This document shows positions 1 to 6,991 of a DNA stretch of 13,340 bases, in pieces. Made by a program: the position numbers and the translations under genes. Source of the stretch: an uncultured Streptococcus sp. (GTDB lineage Bacteria > Bacillota > Bacilli > Lactobacillales > Streptococcaceae); contig CAKPZX010000041.1 in NCBI GenBank assembly GCA_934215455.1, forward strand, positions 1 through 13,340, read 5' to 3'. Numbering within the stretch: the stretch's first letter is position 1; every line of letters starts with the position of its first letter. The notes beneath the pieces were generated by a model. The model ran no database searches. It saw only the letters and a program-made list of their open reading frames with translations, and was not told the DNA's origin.

Positions 1-65
1 GTTCTCTTCTCTTAATTGCTTATGCACGGACTCAAACAAAAGATGGAAGTTTGACCAAAGATTAA
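1..65 (+). CDS. C-terminal tail of an upstream gene, partial
   Basis: The frame beginning at base 3 is open from the window edge and ends at TAA 63-65. Its 20 visible residues are SLLLIAYARTQTKDGSLTKD: a short hydrophobic stretch and then a polar tail. An intrinsic terminator follows 15 bases after the stop, which is what one expects at the end of a real gene. The other two forward frames give less natural peptides or run into the terminator. Too little is visible to name a family. Confidence 0.5.
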   Translation, partial: SLLLIAYARTQTKDGSLTKD

Positions 66-80
66 ATGTACAGAAGAGTA

Positions 81-106
81 AGTCTGGGAAACCAGGCTTT
101 TTTTGT
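81..106 (+). terminator. Intrinsic terminator of the upstream gene
   Basis: Stem AGTCTGG (81-87), GAAA tetraloop, stem CCAGGCT (92-98), then a run of T starting at 98. One pair is G-U in the plus-strand transcript; in the opposite transcript it becomes an A-C mismatch, so the hairpin favours forward termination. A 22-base identical copy lies at 1440-1461. Confidence 0.85.
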
Positions 107-144
107 TTTATAAAAAATATTTTTTACAAAATGTAAGATATATA

Positions 145-172
145 TTGCAAAATAGAAATTATAGTGTATAAT
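145..172 (+). promoter_or_regulatory. Sigma-A promoter of the regulator/membrane-protein operon
   Basis: TTGCAA (145-150), 16-base spacer, perfect TATAAT (167-172). Transcription would start near 179, about 24 bases before the GTG start of the regulator. The surroundings are very AT-rich. An operator for the small repressor is plausible here, but no clear dyad was found. Confidence 0.8.
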
Positions 173-202
173 AGAGCTATAAAAACAAGAAAGGAAAAGC
201 CT

Positions 203-397
203 GTGGCGAAAAATCTCAAATTAAAAATGGCCAGGGTCGAGCATGATATGACCCAGGGGGATCTTGCAGATGCCATCGGGGTGACACGCCAGACCATCGG
301 TCTGATTGAGGCAGGGAAATACAATCCAACCCTCAGTCTCTGCCTTGCCATCTGTAAGACCTTGGATAAGACGCTGGATCAACTGTTCTGGGAGTAA
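203..397 (+). CDS. Small Cro/CI (XRE) family transcriptional regulator
   Basis: A 64-residue protein that is almost entirely one HTH_3 DNA-binding domain. The sequence shows the classic repressor pattern: TQGDLADAIGVTRQTIGLIE covers the helix-turn-helix at about residues 15-34, followed by GKYNPTLSLCLAICKTL and a final DQLFW, typical of the very short YozG-like regulators of Firmicutes. The open frame extends upstream to an ATG at 164, but that lies before the predicted transcription start. GTG at 203 has AAGGA at 191-195, seven bases away, and gives the usual VAKNLKLK N-terminus. It is the first gene of an operon with two small membrane proteins. Regulators of this type commonly control their own operon; that is inferred from family and position. 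The ligand or signal is unknown. Confidence 0.9.
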   Translation: MAKNLKLKMARVEHDMTQGDLADAIGVTRQTIGLIEAGKYNPTLSLCLAICKTLDKTLDQLFWE

Positions 398-425
398 CAG
401 TTTTAATAATAGAAAGAGGAAGAAT

Positions 426-908
426 ATGAAACAAAAGAAAGAACCAATTGTAAAAGATGAACGGACTATGCTACTTGATGGAAAAATCGCAGGAGAACTT
501 GTCCTTGGCATGACCTGCTTTATTGCCCTATCTGCCTTTGTGAAATCCAGTATCCTGGACTTAGATCTTGTCGCTTATCTACCTGAGATGTTCCTTCTGA
601 TTGCCATGGGAGCCTATGCCTTTGTGAGAAGGATCAGTTCAGGGATTGATGTTCGAGATATGTTAGAAAAAGATAGCTGGTTAAGTCGCCTTGGGTCAGG
701 TCTATTCTTTGCTGTGCTTGTGACAGCTATGGATGTGATTGGAAAGAGAGAAGCAACGAGCTTTATCTTGAGTCCCAAGTATCTGGTCAAAATTCTATTA
801 GAAATTCTCGTCTTTGCCATCCTGACAGATCTGCTTGAAAAACCACTTGCTCTTATCAATCGGAAAAAACAAGAGAAGATTGAGGCAGAATTAGAGGATG
901 AAGAATAA
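426..908 (+). CDS. Small membrane protein, DUF6773-like
   Basis: 160 residues. The frame opens further upstream, but ATG 426 has AGAGGAAGA just before it and begins after the preceding stop; the earlier part would overlap the regulator gene in another frame. A charged N-terminus (KQKKEPIVKDER) precedes about four hydrophobic segments, at roughly residues 25-42, 48-65, 88-105 and 123-137, and a charged tail KKQEKIEAELEDEE. The pattern DERxxxLxxKxAxE near the start recurs in the next gene, so the two look like distant tandem paralogues. They resemble the DUF6773-type proteins found beside XRE regulators in Firmicutes; I am moderately sure of that family name. No catalytic motif is visible. Function unknown; a partner or target of the regulator is an inference from the operon. 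Confidence 0.85.
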   Translation: MKQKKEPIVKDERTMLLDGKIAGELVLGMTCFIALSAFVKSSILDLDLVAYLPEMFLLIAMGAYAFVRRISSGIDVRDMLEKDSWLSRLGSGLFFAVLVTAMDVIGKREATSFILSPKYLVKILLEILVFAILTDLLEKPLALINRKKQEKIEAELEDEE

Positions 909-918
909 GGAGGAAGAG

Positions 919-1410
919 ATGAGATTACAATTGCTGAACAAACAAATCATAGATGAACGAGAAGAAGGCTTAGCTAATAAGGCTGGAGCTGAGACAGCTG
1001 GTTTTCTTTTCCTTGCCTTAACTGTTTTTAGTGTGGGATCCATTTTTACATCTAAGGTGGGGCTCAGTCCAATCATGGTGGTAGCCTTACTCATCGTCTC
1101 AGGATTGTATTATTCGGTGCGTTGTCAACGATTGGGTGTGAGATTTATCAGTTATAGCTATCTAAATGTGACGGGAATTGTAGCAGTAACCTCTATTCTC
1201 TCCTTGTTCATCTGGGCTCAAAATTTTCAATTAAACCAAGCTGTCTATCAGGCCAATCCCTTCCATTCAAAATTCTTACTGGTACTTCCTATTACCTTTT
1301 TACTGAATCTTCCAATTGTATGGGGAGTGAATACCCTTGTGATGCTTCTTGCAAAAGTTGAGAAAAGACGCTATGAAGCCTATCTGGATCAGTTGGAAAA
1401 GGAAGAGTAG
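919..1410 (+). CDS. Small membrane protein, paralogue of the preceding gene
   Basis: 163 residues from ATG 919, preceded by a near-perfect AAGGAGG at 907-913 that overlaps the stop codon of the previous gene. The alternative ATG 898 lies inside the previous gene and has no such site. The N-terminus carries IIDEREEGLANKAGAE, the same DERxxxLxxKxxxE signature as the upstream protein. Four hydrophobic segments follow, near residues 27-47, 50-66, 87-106 and 124-148, and then a basic-acidic tail. The tight spacing predicts translational coupling and equal expression. Function unknown; no enzyme motif seen. It is not an ECF S component: it has too few membrane segments and lacks the expected motif and context. 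Confidence 0.85.
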   Translation: MRLQLLNKQIIDEREEGLANKAGAETAGFLFLALTVFSVGSIFTSKVGLSPIMVVALLIVSGLYYSVRCQRLGVRFISYSYLNVTGIVAVTSILSLFIWAQNFQLNQAVYQANPFHSKFLLVLPITFLLNLPIVWGVNTLVMLLAKVEKRRYEAYLDQLEKEE

Positions 1411-1440
1411 GAAGTTGGAACCCTGGTTTCGTCGTATAAA

Positions 1441-1466
1441 AGTCTGGGAAACCAGGCTTTTATTTT
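1441..1466 (+). terminator. Terminator of the regulator/membrane-protein operon
   Basis: AGTCTGG (1441-1447), GAAA loop, CCAGGCT (1452-1458), then TTTATTTTT. The bases 1440-1461 are identical to 80-101. Just upstream, CCTGGTTTC (1422-1430) is a perfect complement of GAAACCAGG (1448-1456) and could form a competing hairpin. Confidence 0.85.
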
Positions 1467-1479
1467 TCAGTCAAATAAA

Positions 1480-1508
1480 TTGCATTCGTTTTCTTGGGAG
1501 AGTATACT
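1480..1508 (+). promoter_or_regulatory. Promoter of trhO
   Basis: TTGCAT (1480-1485), 17-base spacer, TATACT (1503-1508). A second -10-like hexamer, TATAGT, overlaps downstream at 1511-1516. The start would be near 1515, giving a leader of about 45 bases. The ribosome site AGAAAAGAG at 1546-1554 has one mismatch to the optimum. Confidence 0.7.
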
Positions 1509-1560
1509 GGTATAGTTGAATGAAAAATTCTGATAATTTAATCTTAGAAAAGAGAATCTT

Positions 1561-2544
1561 ATGGCAAAACCTATTCGTGTTTTACTTTACTATAAATATG
1601 TTCCCATCGAAAATGCAGAACAATTTGCGGCTGATCACTTGGCTTTCTGTAAATCAATCGGTCTCAAAGGTCGTATCCTAGTCGCTGACGAAGGGATTAA
1701 CGGAACCGTTTCTGGTGATTACGAAACAACGCAAAAATACATGGACTATGTTCACAGCCTTCCAGGTATGGAAGACCTCTGGTTCAAGATCGATGAGGAA
1801 GAAGAGCAAGCCTTCAAGAAGATGTTTGTACGTTATAAGAAAGAGATTGTCCACCTTGGTTTGGAAGATGATAACTTTGACAACGACATCAATCCTCTTG
1901 AAACAACAGGTGCTTACTTGTCGCCAAAAGAGTTCAAGGAAGCTCTTCTCGACGAAGATACCGTTGTCCTTGATACTCGGAATGACTACGAGTACGATCT
2001 TGGTCACTTCCGTGGGGCTATTCGTCCAGATATCCGCAACTTCCGTGAATTGCCACAATGGGTTCGTGATAACAAGGAAAAATTCATGGACAAACGCGTT
2101 GTCGTCTACTGTACTGGTGGAGTCCGTTGTGAGAAATTCTCAGGCTGGATGGTGCGTGAAGGCTACAAAGATGTCGGTCAATTGCACGGCGGAATTGCAA
2201 CCTATGGAAAAGACCCAGAAGTTCAAGGAGAACTATGGGATGGGAAAATGTACGTCTTTGACGAGCGGATTGCAGTTGACGTCAACCATGTCGATCCAAG
2301 CGTTGTCGGCAAAGACTGGTTTGATGGAACTCCATGTGAACGCTATGTCAACTGTGGAAATCCTTTCTGTAACCGTCGAATCTTGACCTCAGAAGAAAAC
2401 GAAGACAAGTATCTTCGCGGATGTTCGCATGAGTGCCGGGTGCACCCTCGCAATCGTTATGTCCAAGAACACAACTTGTCACAAGCAGAGGTTGCTGAGC
2501 GTTTGGCCCTTATCGGTGAGACTCTTGATGGAACACCTGCATAA
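1561..2544 (+). CDS. trhO: tRNA uridine(34) hydroxylase, rhodanese family
   Basis: A 327-residue member of the TrhO/YceA family, which performs the prephenate-dependent, O2-independent or O2-dependent hydroxylation of U34 leading to ho5U (and onward to mo5U/cmo5U) in tRNA anticodons. In order: the N-terminal UPF0176/acylphosphatase-like domain with [15 protein letters not shown]; a central rhodanese domain with [28 protein letters not shown] and the active-site loop [10 protein letters not shown] (catalytic Cys184, plus Cys190); and a C-terminal cysteine cluster at Cys259, 265, 270, 288 and 292, which probably binds metal. Length is as expected for Gram-positive members. It stands alone with its own promoter and terminator, so expression is likely constitutive. 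All key residues are present. Confidence 0.95.
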   Translation: MAKPIRVLLYYKYVPIENAEQFAADHLAFCKSIGLKGRILVADEGINGTVSGDYETTQKYMDYVHSLPGMEDLWFKIDEEEEQAFKKMFVRYKKEIVHLGLEDDNFDNDINPLETTGAYLSPKEFKEALLDEDTVVLDTRNDYEYDLGHFRGAIRPDIRNFRELPQWVRDNKEKFMDKRVVVYCTGGVRCEKFSGWMVREGYKDVGQLHGGIATYGKDPEVQGELWDGKMYVFDERIAVDVNHVDPSVVGKDWFDGTPCERYVNCGNPFCNRRILTSEENEDKYLRGCSHECRVHPRNRYVQEHNLSQAEVAERLALIGETLDGTPA

Positions 2545-2554
2545 TGGAAACAAG

Positions 2555-2580
2555 CAGTCTGAAAACTCAGGCTGTTTTTA
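2555..2580 (+). terminator. Terminator of trhO
   Basis: CAGTCTGA (2555-2562), AAAC loop, TCAGGCTG (2567-2574), then TTTTT. The eight-pair stem includes one G-U pair. The sequence is a relative of the terminators at 81 and 1441 (AGTCTG..AAAC..AGGCT pattern). Confidence 0.85.
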
Positions 2581-2582
2581 TA

Positions 2583-2611
2583 TGGAAATTGATTGAAAAT
2601 TGTGCTATACT
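2583..2611 (+). promoter_or_regulatory. Extended -10 promoter of the DUF4299-like gene
   Basis: TGCTATACT at 2603-2611 is an extended -10 site. A weak TGGAAA at 2583-2588 is spaced 17 bases upstream. The start near 2618 gives a 26-base leader with AAGGAG at 2631-2636. Confidence 0.6.
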
Positions 2612-2643
2612 TTAGGTAAGCGATTTCACAAAGGAGAAAACAA

Positions 2644-3549
2644 ATGAGTATCGTGTTTTCAATCAAAAATAAAAAGAGCTTATTTGGCTATCAGAAAGTA
2701 CTCGCAGCACAGGAAGTTCTTAAATTGGTAGAAGGGTTAACAACCTACAACTATGATCCTGCCACCCTTCATCGTCCCTTAAATGATTTTGAAGGCTTGA
2801 ACTGTATCGTATTTGGTAAGAGCGGTCTTCCTCTGCAGTTACGCTATTTTGATGAGGAAGAGTCTTATCAGATTCAGGTGCCCTCTTTTGCGATAGAAGA
2901 AGATTGGCAGTTGGCCCTTCGATGGCTCAGTCGCCTAGGAGAAGTATTAGGAACGGAGATTGTGGCCAGCGACGGCGTGAGCTATAGTCCAGATTCTATT
3001 TTCCATTTTGATTATGAAGTCGTTATCCTAGAAACGCTGGGTAATGTGACGAAAGAAAAAGATATAAAAGAGTTTGAAGTACAAGGCTTCGCTCATCCAG
3101 TCTATTTGGATCGGGATACAGTGCAGGAAGTCTTGAACCATGTCCATCCACTAGAAGCCTACTCTGCCTTTATCAAGAAGATTCAATATAGTGCGGCTTA
3201 TTTCAGTCAAGTCCGTTTTTATCAACAGGAGGAGACAGGAGCCTTCTTAGCCAGCTATAGCTTGACAGAAGATACGGATACGGTCTTGCCAAGCGTGCCA
3301 CATGTTCCTGCAGAATATGTAGAAATTGTGGGCTTAGCGGGTATCATTGATTGGCAAGTTCTATTGGTTGCGATCGATGGAGATCCGGATAAGCCAGAAA
3401 ATTACCATCCAATTGGGTCTCTTGCTCTGAAGAAACTTATAGAAGCGCTAGAGCCAGATGAATACCAGCTGCTAGATGCTAGTCAAATTGAAATCAAAAA
3501 ATTGTCCAAAGAACGGTTGCTAGAATTAGCGCAATTGGAAAACAAGTAA
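2644..3549 (+). CDS. Hypothetical protein, DUF4299-like
   Basis: 301 residues, soluble and acidic, with no signal peptide, membrane segment or recognisable catalytic motif. It starts MSIVFSIKNKKSLFGYQKVL, followed by an EVLKLVEGL helix, and resembles the DUF4299 proteins of streptococci and other Firmicutes; this assignment comes from the N-terminal pattern and length. The C-terminal third contains an IIDWQVLLVAIDGDPDKPE stretch and a coiled, charged end with KKLSKERLLELAQLE. Start: ATG 2644 has a strong AAGGAG seven bases upstream. It is transcribed alone between its own promoter and a large terminator, so the neighbours give no clue to function. Confidence 0.9.
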   Translation: MSIVFSIKNKKSLFGYQKVLAAQEVLKLVEGLTTYNYDPATLHRPLNDFEGLNCIVFGKSGLPLQLRYFDEEESYQIQVPSFAIEEDWQLALRWLSRLGEVLGTEIVASDGVSYSPDSIFHFDYEVVILETLGNVTKEKDIKEFEVQGFAHPVYLDRDTVQEVLNHVHPLEAYSAFIKKIQYSAAYFSQVRFYQQEETGAFLASYSLTEDTDTVLPSVPHVPAEYVEIVGLAGIIDWQVLLVAIDGDPDKPENYHPIGSLALKKLIEALEPDEYQLLDASQIEIKKLSKERLLELAQLENK

Positions 3550-3562
3550 AAAATATCGAAGT

Positions 3563-3621
3563 GAACTGTCCTTCCAACGTTTGATCCGAAAAATCTAACG
3601 TCTGGGAGCAGTTCTTTTTTT
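3563..3621 (+). terminator. Long terminator after the DUF4299-like gene
   Basis: GAACTG (3563-3568) pairs with CAGTTC (3609-3614). Inside it, CTTCCA/ACGTT (3571-3581) pairs with AACGT/TGGGAG (3597-3608) with one bulged C, and a short GAT/ATC helix caps the structure. Seven T follow at 3615-3621. It is much longer than the other terminators in the window and may be the remains of an intergenic repeat. Confidence 0.8.
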
Positions 3622-3663
3622 ATGCTCCTTCCTTTGATCAAAAACCAATGACTAGGCTAATTA

Positions 3664-3672
3664 TGGTATAAT
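3664..3672 (+). promoter_or_regulatory. Extended -10 promoter of the phosphorylase/ECF operon
   Basis: TGGTATAAT at 3664-3672: a perfect -10 with the TGn extension. No good -35 sits at the proper distance. The start near 3679 leaves 29 bases before ATG 3708. No riboswitch-sized leader exists between the preceding terminator and this site, so riboswitch control is unlikely. Confidence 0.7.
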
Positions 3673-3707
3673 AGGGGCCTAGAAGTAGAATGAAAGAGGT
3701 GCACGAA

Positions 3708-4481
3708 ATGCTGTTAGAAGAATTTGATGCCAATCGACAGGCGATTATCAATCCACAAGACTTACACCAACCAATTGAAGGATTTCCCAAAGTAGTCATC
3801 TCTTGCTTTTCAAGAGTAACTTTTGCTCGCCTCCTTGAGAATTACGATCATGAGGTGCTTGCAAGAACCTCCATGGCTAATTTTGAAGTCTTGGTCTATG
3901 GGATCACTATTGGAGACCAACAGATTGGTGCCTTTAATGCACCCGTTGGGGCTGCTTCCTGCGTGGGGATTATAGAGGACCTGATTCAATTTGGGATGGA
4001 AAAACTCGTTCTTTTTGGGACCTGTGGGGTTTTAGATCGAGATATCGAAGCGACTTCCATCATCATTCCAACAGCTGCTCTTCGCGACGAGGGGACCAGT
4101 TACCACTATCTTCCGGCTAGTGATGAATTGGAAGTAAATAAGAAAACCCTCCCTCTCTTCCAAGCCTTTCTGGACAGTCATAAGGTTTCTTATCAGTCGG
4201 GAAAAGTGTGGACGACAGATGCACCCTACCGGGAAACCATCGACAAGATGAAGAGACGAATGGAAGCGGGAGCCATTTGTGTGGATATGGAATGTTCGGC
4301 AGTGGCAGCTTTAGCAGCTTATAGGGGCTTTGAGCTCTGCCATTTCTTCTATGCAGCTGACCACCTCTCGGAAGAAAAATGGGATATCCGAACCTTATCT
4401 AGTCATGAGGATTTAGATGGCAAGGATCGAATCGCGGAGTTAGCCATCCAATTTGCGCTCTTTTGGGAAAAGGCAAACTAA
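3708..4481 (+). CDS. Nucleoside phosphorylase (PNP/UDP family)
   Basis: Splits a nucleoside with phosphate into base and (deoxy)ribose-1-phosphate, in the cytoplasm. Numbering from ATG 3708 (257 residues): KVVISCFSR near the start, NAPVGAASCVGIIEDLI, the phosphate-site loop FGTCGVL (Gly104-Gly107), and the ribose-binding VDMECSAVAA with Met194-Glu195, followed by a late aspartate in YAADHLSEE where the family places its base-contacting acid. The length fits the uridine phosphorylase/PNP superfamily, but the specificity (uridine, purine or other) cannot be read. Start choice: an in-frame ATG at 3690 would add six residues but lies only 11 bases from the predicted transcript start; ATG 3708 has AGAGGTG at 3695-3701. 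It is the first gene of a four-gene operon, with its stop touching the next start. Confidence 0.88.
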   Translation: MLLEEFDANRQAIINPQDLHQPIEGFPKVVISCFSRVTFARLLENYDHEVLARTSMANFEVLVYGITIGDQQIGAFNAPVGAASCVGIIEDLIQFGMEKLVLFGTCGVLDRDIEATSIIIPTAALRDEGTSYHYLPASDELEVNKKTLPLFQAFLDSHKVSYQSGKVWTTDAPYRETIDKMKRRMEAGAICVDMECSAVAALAAYRGFELCHFFYAADHLSEEKWDIRTLSSHEDLDGKDRIAELAIQFALFWEKAN

Positions 4482-6185
4482 ATGAAAGAAGCAATGATTG
4501 AACTGAAGGATTTTTCCTTCCAATACAAGGCACAGTCTGAACCAACCTTGAAAAATCTCAACTTAACCATTTATAAGGGGGAAAAGGTTCTGATTGTTGG
4601 GCCATCTGGTTCTGGGAAGTCAACCATTGGCCAGTGCTTAAATGGGATTATCCCCAATATCTATAAGGGAACCAGTAGTGGGCAATTCCTCATTCAGGGG
4701 AAAGAAGCCTTTGATCTCAGTATTTATGAGAAATCTCACTTGGTCAGTACGGTTTTGCAAGATACAGATGGCCAGTTTATCGGTTTGAGTGTCGCAGAAG
4801 ACTTGGCTTTTGCCCTTGAAAATGACATGGTGGATCTGGAAACGATGAAAGAGCGTGTGCAGAGTTGGGCAGAACGCTTGGATTTGATGAAGCTCTTGGA
4901 TCATCGGCCACAAGATTTGTCCGGTGGGCAAAAACAGCGAGTGAGCTTAGCAGGTGTTCTGATTGACGAAAGTCCGATCCTCCTTTTTGATGAACCACTG
5001 GCTAATCTAGATCCCAAGTCGGGTCAGGAGATTATTGATCTGATCGATCAGATTCATGAAGAACAGGGGACGACCACCATTATTATCGAACACCGTTTAG
5101 AGGATGTACTCTACCGTCCTGTCGATCGGGTTATCTTGATCAATCAAGGACAAGTTCTCTTTAATGGTCGACCCGATGATTTATTGAGGACGACACTGCT
5201 AGCTGAAAATGGGATTCGAGAACCCCTTTATTTAACAACTCTTCGCCAGCTAGGGCAGGATATTGATCAATTGGAGCATCTAGATCGTCTAGAAGATATC
5301 GAGCTTACTGGTGTGAATCGTTCAATTCCAGAAGCGACCTTTACTAAAACTGGTGAAGCAGAAGAACTATTGAAGTTGGAGCAGATTTCCTTTGCTTATC
5401 AAGAAAATCATCCGATCTTAAAAAATATATCCCTCACGATTCCGAAAGGGCAGCGCTTAGCGATTGTCGGGAAGAATGGGGCAGGAAAATCAACTCTTGC
5501 AAAAGCCATCTGTGGATTCATTACCACAGAAGGACAGTACACCTCTAGAGGCGAAGATATCAAGCAGGAGAGTGTCAAGGAACGGGCTGAGCGAGTAGGC
5601 TATGTCCTACAAAACCCCAATCAAATGATTTCGACCAATATGATTTTTGACGAAGTCGCTCTAGGTTTGCGCTTGCGGAGGATATCGGAAGAAGATATTA
5701 AGAAGCGTGTCTATCAAGCACTGAAAACTTGTGGTCTCTATGAGTTTCGTAAATGGCCGATTTCTGCCCTCTCATATGGGCAAAAGAAACGGGTGACCAT
5801 CGCCTCTATACTAGTTTTAGGACCAGAAATTTTGGTCTTGGACGAGCCGACAGCAGGTCAGGACCAGCGCAATTACACTGACATCATGGAATTTCTAGAT
5901 AGCTTGCAAGAAAAAGGCCATACCATTGTCATGATTACCCATGATATGCAACTGATGTTGGATTATTCTGATCGTGCACTTGTAGTATCAGACGGGCAAA
6001 TTCTAGCAGATCTCTCACCTGTAGAGCTGTTCACTCATCCGGATATTTTACAAGAGGCTAATCTCAAAGAGACTTCGATTTTTGCCTTAGCCAATCGATT
6101 AGGAATGGATCCCTTGGCGCTAACGCAGTTTTATATGCAACAGAAAGGAGTAGATCATGAATCATCGATTAGTCGGCTACCATGA
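4482..6185 (+). CDS. ECF-type ABC transporter ATPase, two fused nucleotide-binding domains
   Basis: 567 residues with both energising ATPases of an energy-coupling factor transporter in one chain (YkoD-like arrangement). Domain 1: Walker [10 protein letters not shown] (40-48), signature LSGGQKQR (from 146), Walker B ILLFDEP (166-172). Domain 2: Walker [10 protein letters not shown] (330-338), Q-loop VLQNPNQ, signature LSYGQKKR (from 430, with Tyr in place of the usual Gly), Walker B ILVLDEP (450-456). Both H-loops are visible ([15 protein letters not shown]). ATG 4482 follows directly after the phosphorylase stop; ATG 4494 is a possible alternative. Its 3' end overlaps the T-component gene by 29 bases. 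It acts on the cytoplasmic face of the membrane. No S component is adjacent, so the substrate is unknown. Confidence 0.93.
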   Translation: MKEAMIELKDFSFQYKAQSEPTLKNLNLTIYKGEKVLIVGPSGSGKSTIGQCLNGIIPNIYKGTSSGQFLIQGKEAFDLSIYEKSHLVSTVLQDTDGQFIGLSVAEDLAFALENDMVDLETMKERVQSWAERLDLMKLLDHRPQDLSGGQKQRVSLAGVLIDESPILLFDEPLANLDPKSGQEIIDLIDQIHEEQGTTTIIIEHRLEDVLYRPVDRVILINQGQVLFNGRPDDLLRTTLLAENGIREPLYLTTLRQLGQDIDQLEHLDRLEDIELTGVNRSIPEATFTKTGEAEELLKLEQISFAYQENHPILKNISLTIPKGQRLAIVGKNGAGKSTLAKAICGFITTEGQYTSRGEDIKQESVKERAERVGYVLQNPNQMISTNMIFDEVALGLRLRRISEEDIKKRVYQALKTCGLYEFRKWPISALSYGQKKRVTIASILVLGPEILVLDEPTAGQDQRNYTDIMEFLDSLQEKGHTIVMITHDMQLMLDYSDRALVVSDGQILADLSPVELFTHPDILQEANLKETSIFALANRLGMDPLALTQFYMQQKGVDHESSISRLP

Positions 6186-6987
6186 GGGGACGAGTTTTCT
6201 TCATCGCCTTTCAGGTGCGAGTAAGTTACTCTTTCTTCTTTTTGTATCTCTTGCGGCCATGTTGAGTTATGATACCCGGCTCCTTCTAGGAATTGGTGTG
6301 GGCGCCTTGCTGTTATTCTCTACAGCTCGCATTCGATTTCGGGATATTTCATTTGTACTTGGATTTGCTATTGTTTTTGCTTTTCTAAATGTGCTCATGG
6401 TCTATCTCTTTGCCCCTCAGTATGGTGTAGAGATCTATGGGGTAAAAACGGTACTGATGAAGGGGTGGGGTTCCTATAGTATCACCTCGCAGGAGCTCTT
6501 TTATCTCTTTAATCTAGCTCTGAAGTATGTTTGTACCATTCCGCTGGCTCTCATTTTCCTGATGACCACCCATCCCAGTCAATTTGCATCGAGTCTCAAT
6601 CAGATTGGGGTGTCTTACAAGATTGCCTATTCGGTCAGCTTGACTCTACGTTACATTCCTGACGTACAAGAAGAATATCAAACGATTAAATTGTCTCAGG
6701 AAGCTAGAGGGGTGGAATTGTCCAAAAAGGCCAAGCTGATCCAGCGGATCAAAGGCAATTTACAAATCATCTCTCCCTTAATCTTTAGCTCCCTTGAACG
6801 AATTGACAGCATTTCTACGGCCATGGAATTACGTCGCTTTGGTAAAAATAAAAAGCGGACCTGGTATTCTCATCAAGCTATGGAAATGAAAGATTATGGG
6901 ATGATTCTATCAGCCTTGGCTGTTCTGGTTTTGAGTATTGTCCTGATCTTTCTCAATCAGGGACGTTTTTACAATCCATGGAGGTAA
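6157..6987 (+). CDS. ECF transporter transmembrane (T) component, EcfT/CbiQ family
   Basis: 276 residues. It couples ATP hydrolysis in the double ATPase to movement of an S component. About five hydrophobic segments are visible (near residues 24-40, 42-57, 65-88, 113-140 and 248-270). Between the last two lies the cytoplasmic coupling region with the first ARG motif, QEARGVE (Ala183-Gly185); the second appears as ELRRFG (Leu225-Gly229), a variant of the usual Ala-Arg-Gly. The ATG lies inside the ATPase gene and is preceded by AAAGGAG, so the two are translationally coupled. It is longer than the minimal CbiQ because of the charged C-terminal loop and an extra final helix. Substrate not deducible. 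Confidence 0.92.
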   Translation: MNHRLVGYHEGTSFLHRLSGASKLLFLLFVSLAAMLSYDTRLLLGIGVGALLLFSTARIRFRDISFVLGFAIVFAFLNVLMVYLFAPQYGVEIYGVKTVLMKGWGSYSITSQELFYLFNLALKYVCTIPLALIFLMTTHPSQFASSLNQIGVSYKIAYSVSLTLRYIPDVQEEYQTIKLSQEARGVELSKKAKLIQRIKGNLQIISPLIFSSLERIDSISTAMELRRFGKNKKRTWYSHQAMEMKDYGMILSALAVLVLSIVLIFLNQGRFYNPWR

Positions 6988-6991
6988 TGAC

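Noticed and set aside
164..202. Longer regulator from ATG 164
   Set aside because: This ATG overlaps the -10 of the promoter (167-172), so it would not be on the transcript; GTG 203 has the ribosome site.
919..1410. The small membrane protein as the missing ECF S component
   Set aside because: It has about four membrane segments instead of six, is in a separate operon 2 kb away, and matches its neighbour's DER signature instead.
1715..2386. Open frame of 223 codons on the plus strand inside trhO
   Set aside because: It is a shadow in another frame of a well-supported gene; its sequence is unnatural and has no ribosome site.
3690..3707. Longer N-terminus for the phosphorylase from ATG 3690
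   Set aside because: It lies about 11 bases from the predicted transcription start and has only a weak ribosome site; ATG 3708 is preceded by AGAGGTG at a good distance.
3622..3707. Riboswitch upstream of the phosphorylase/ECF operon
   Set aside because: Only about 29 bases separate the predicted transcript start from the gene, too short for any known riboswitch.
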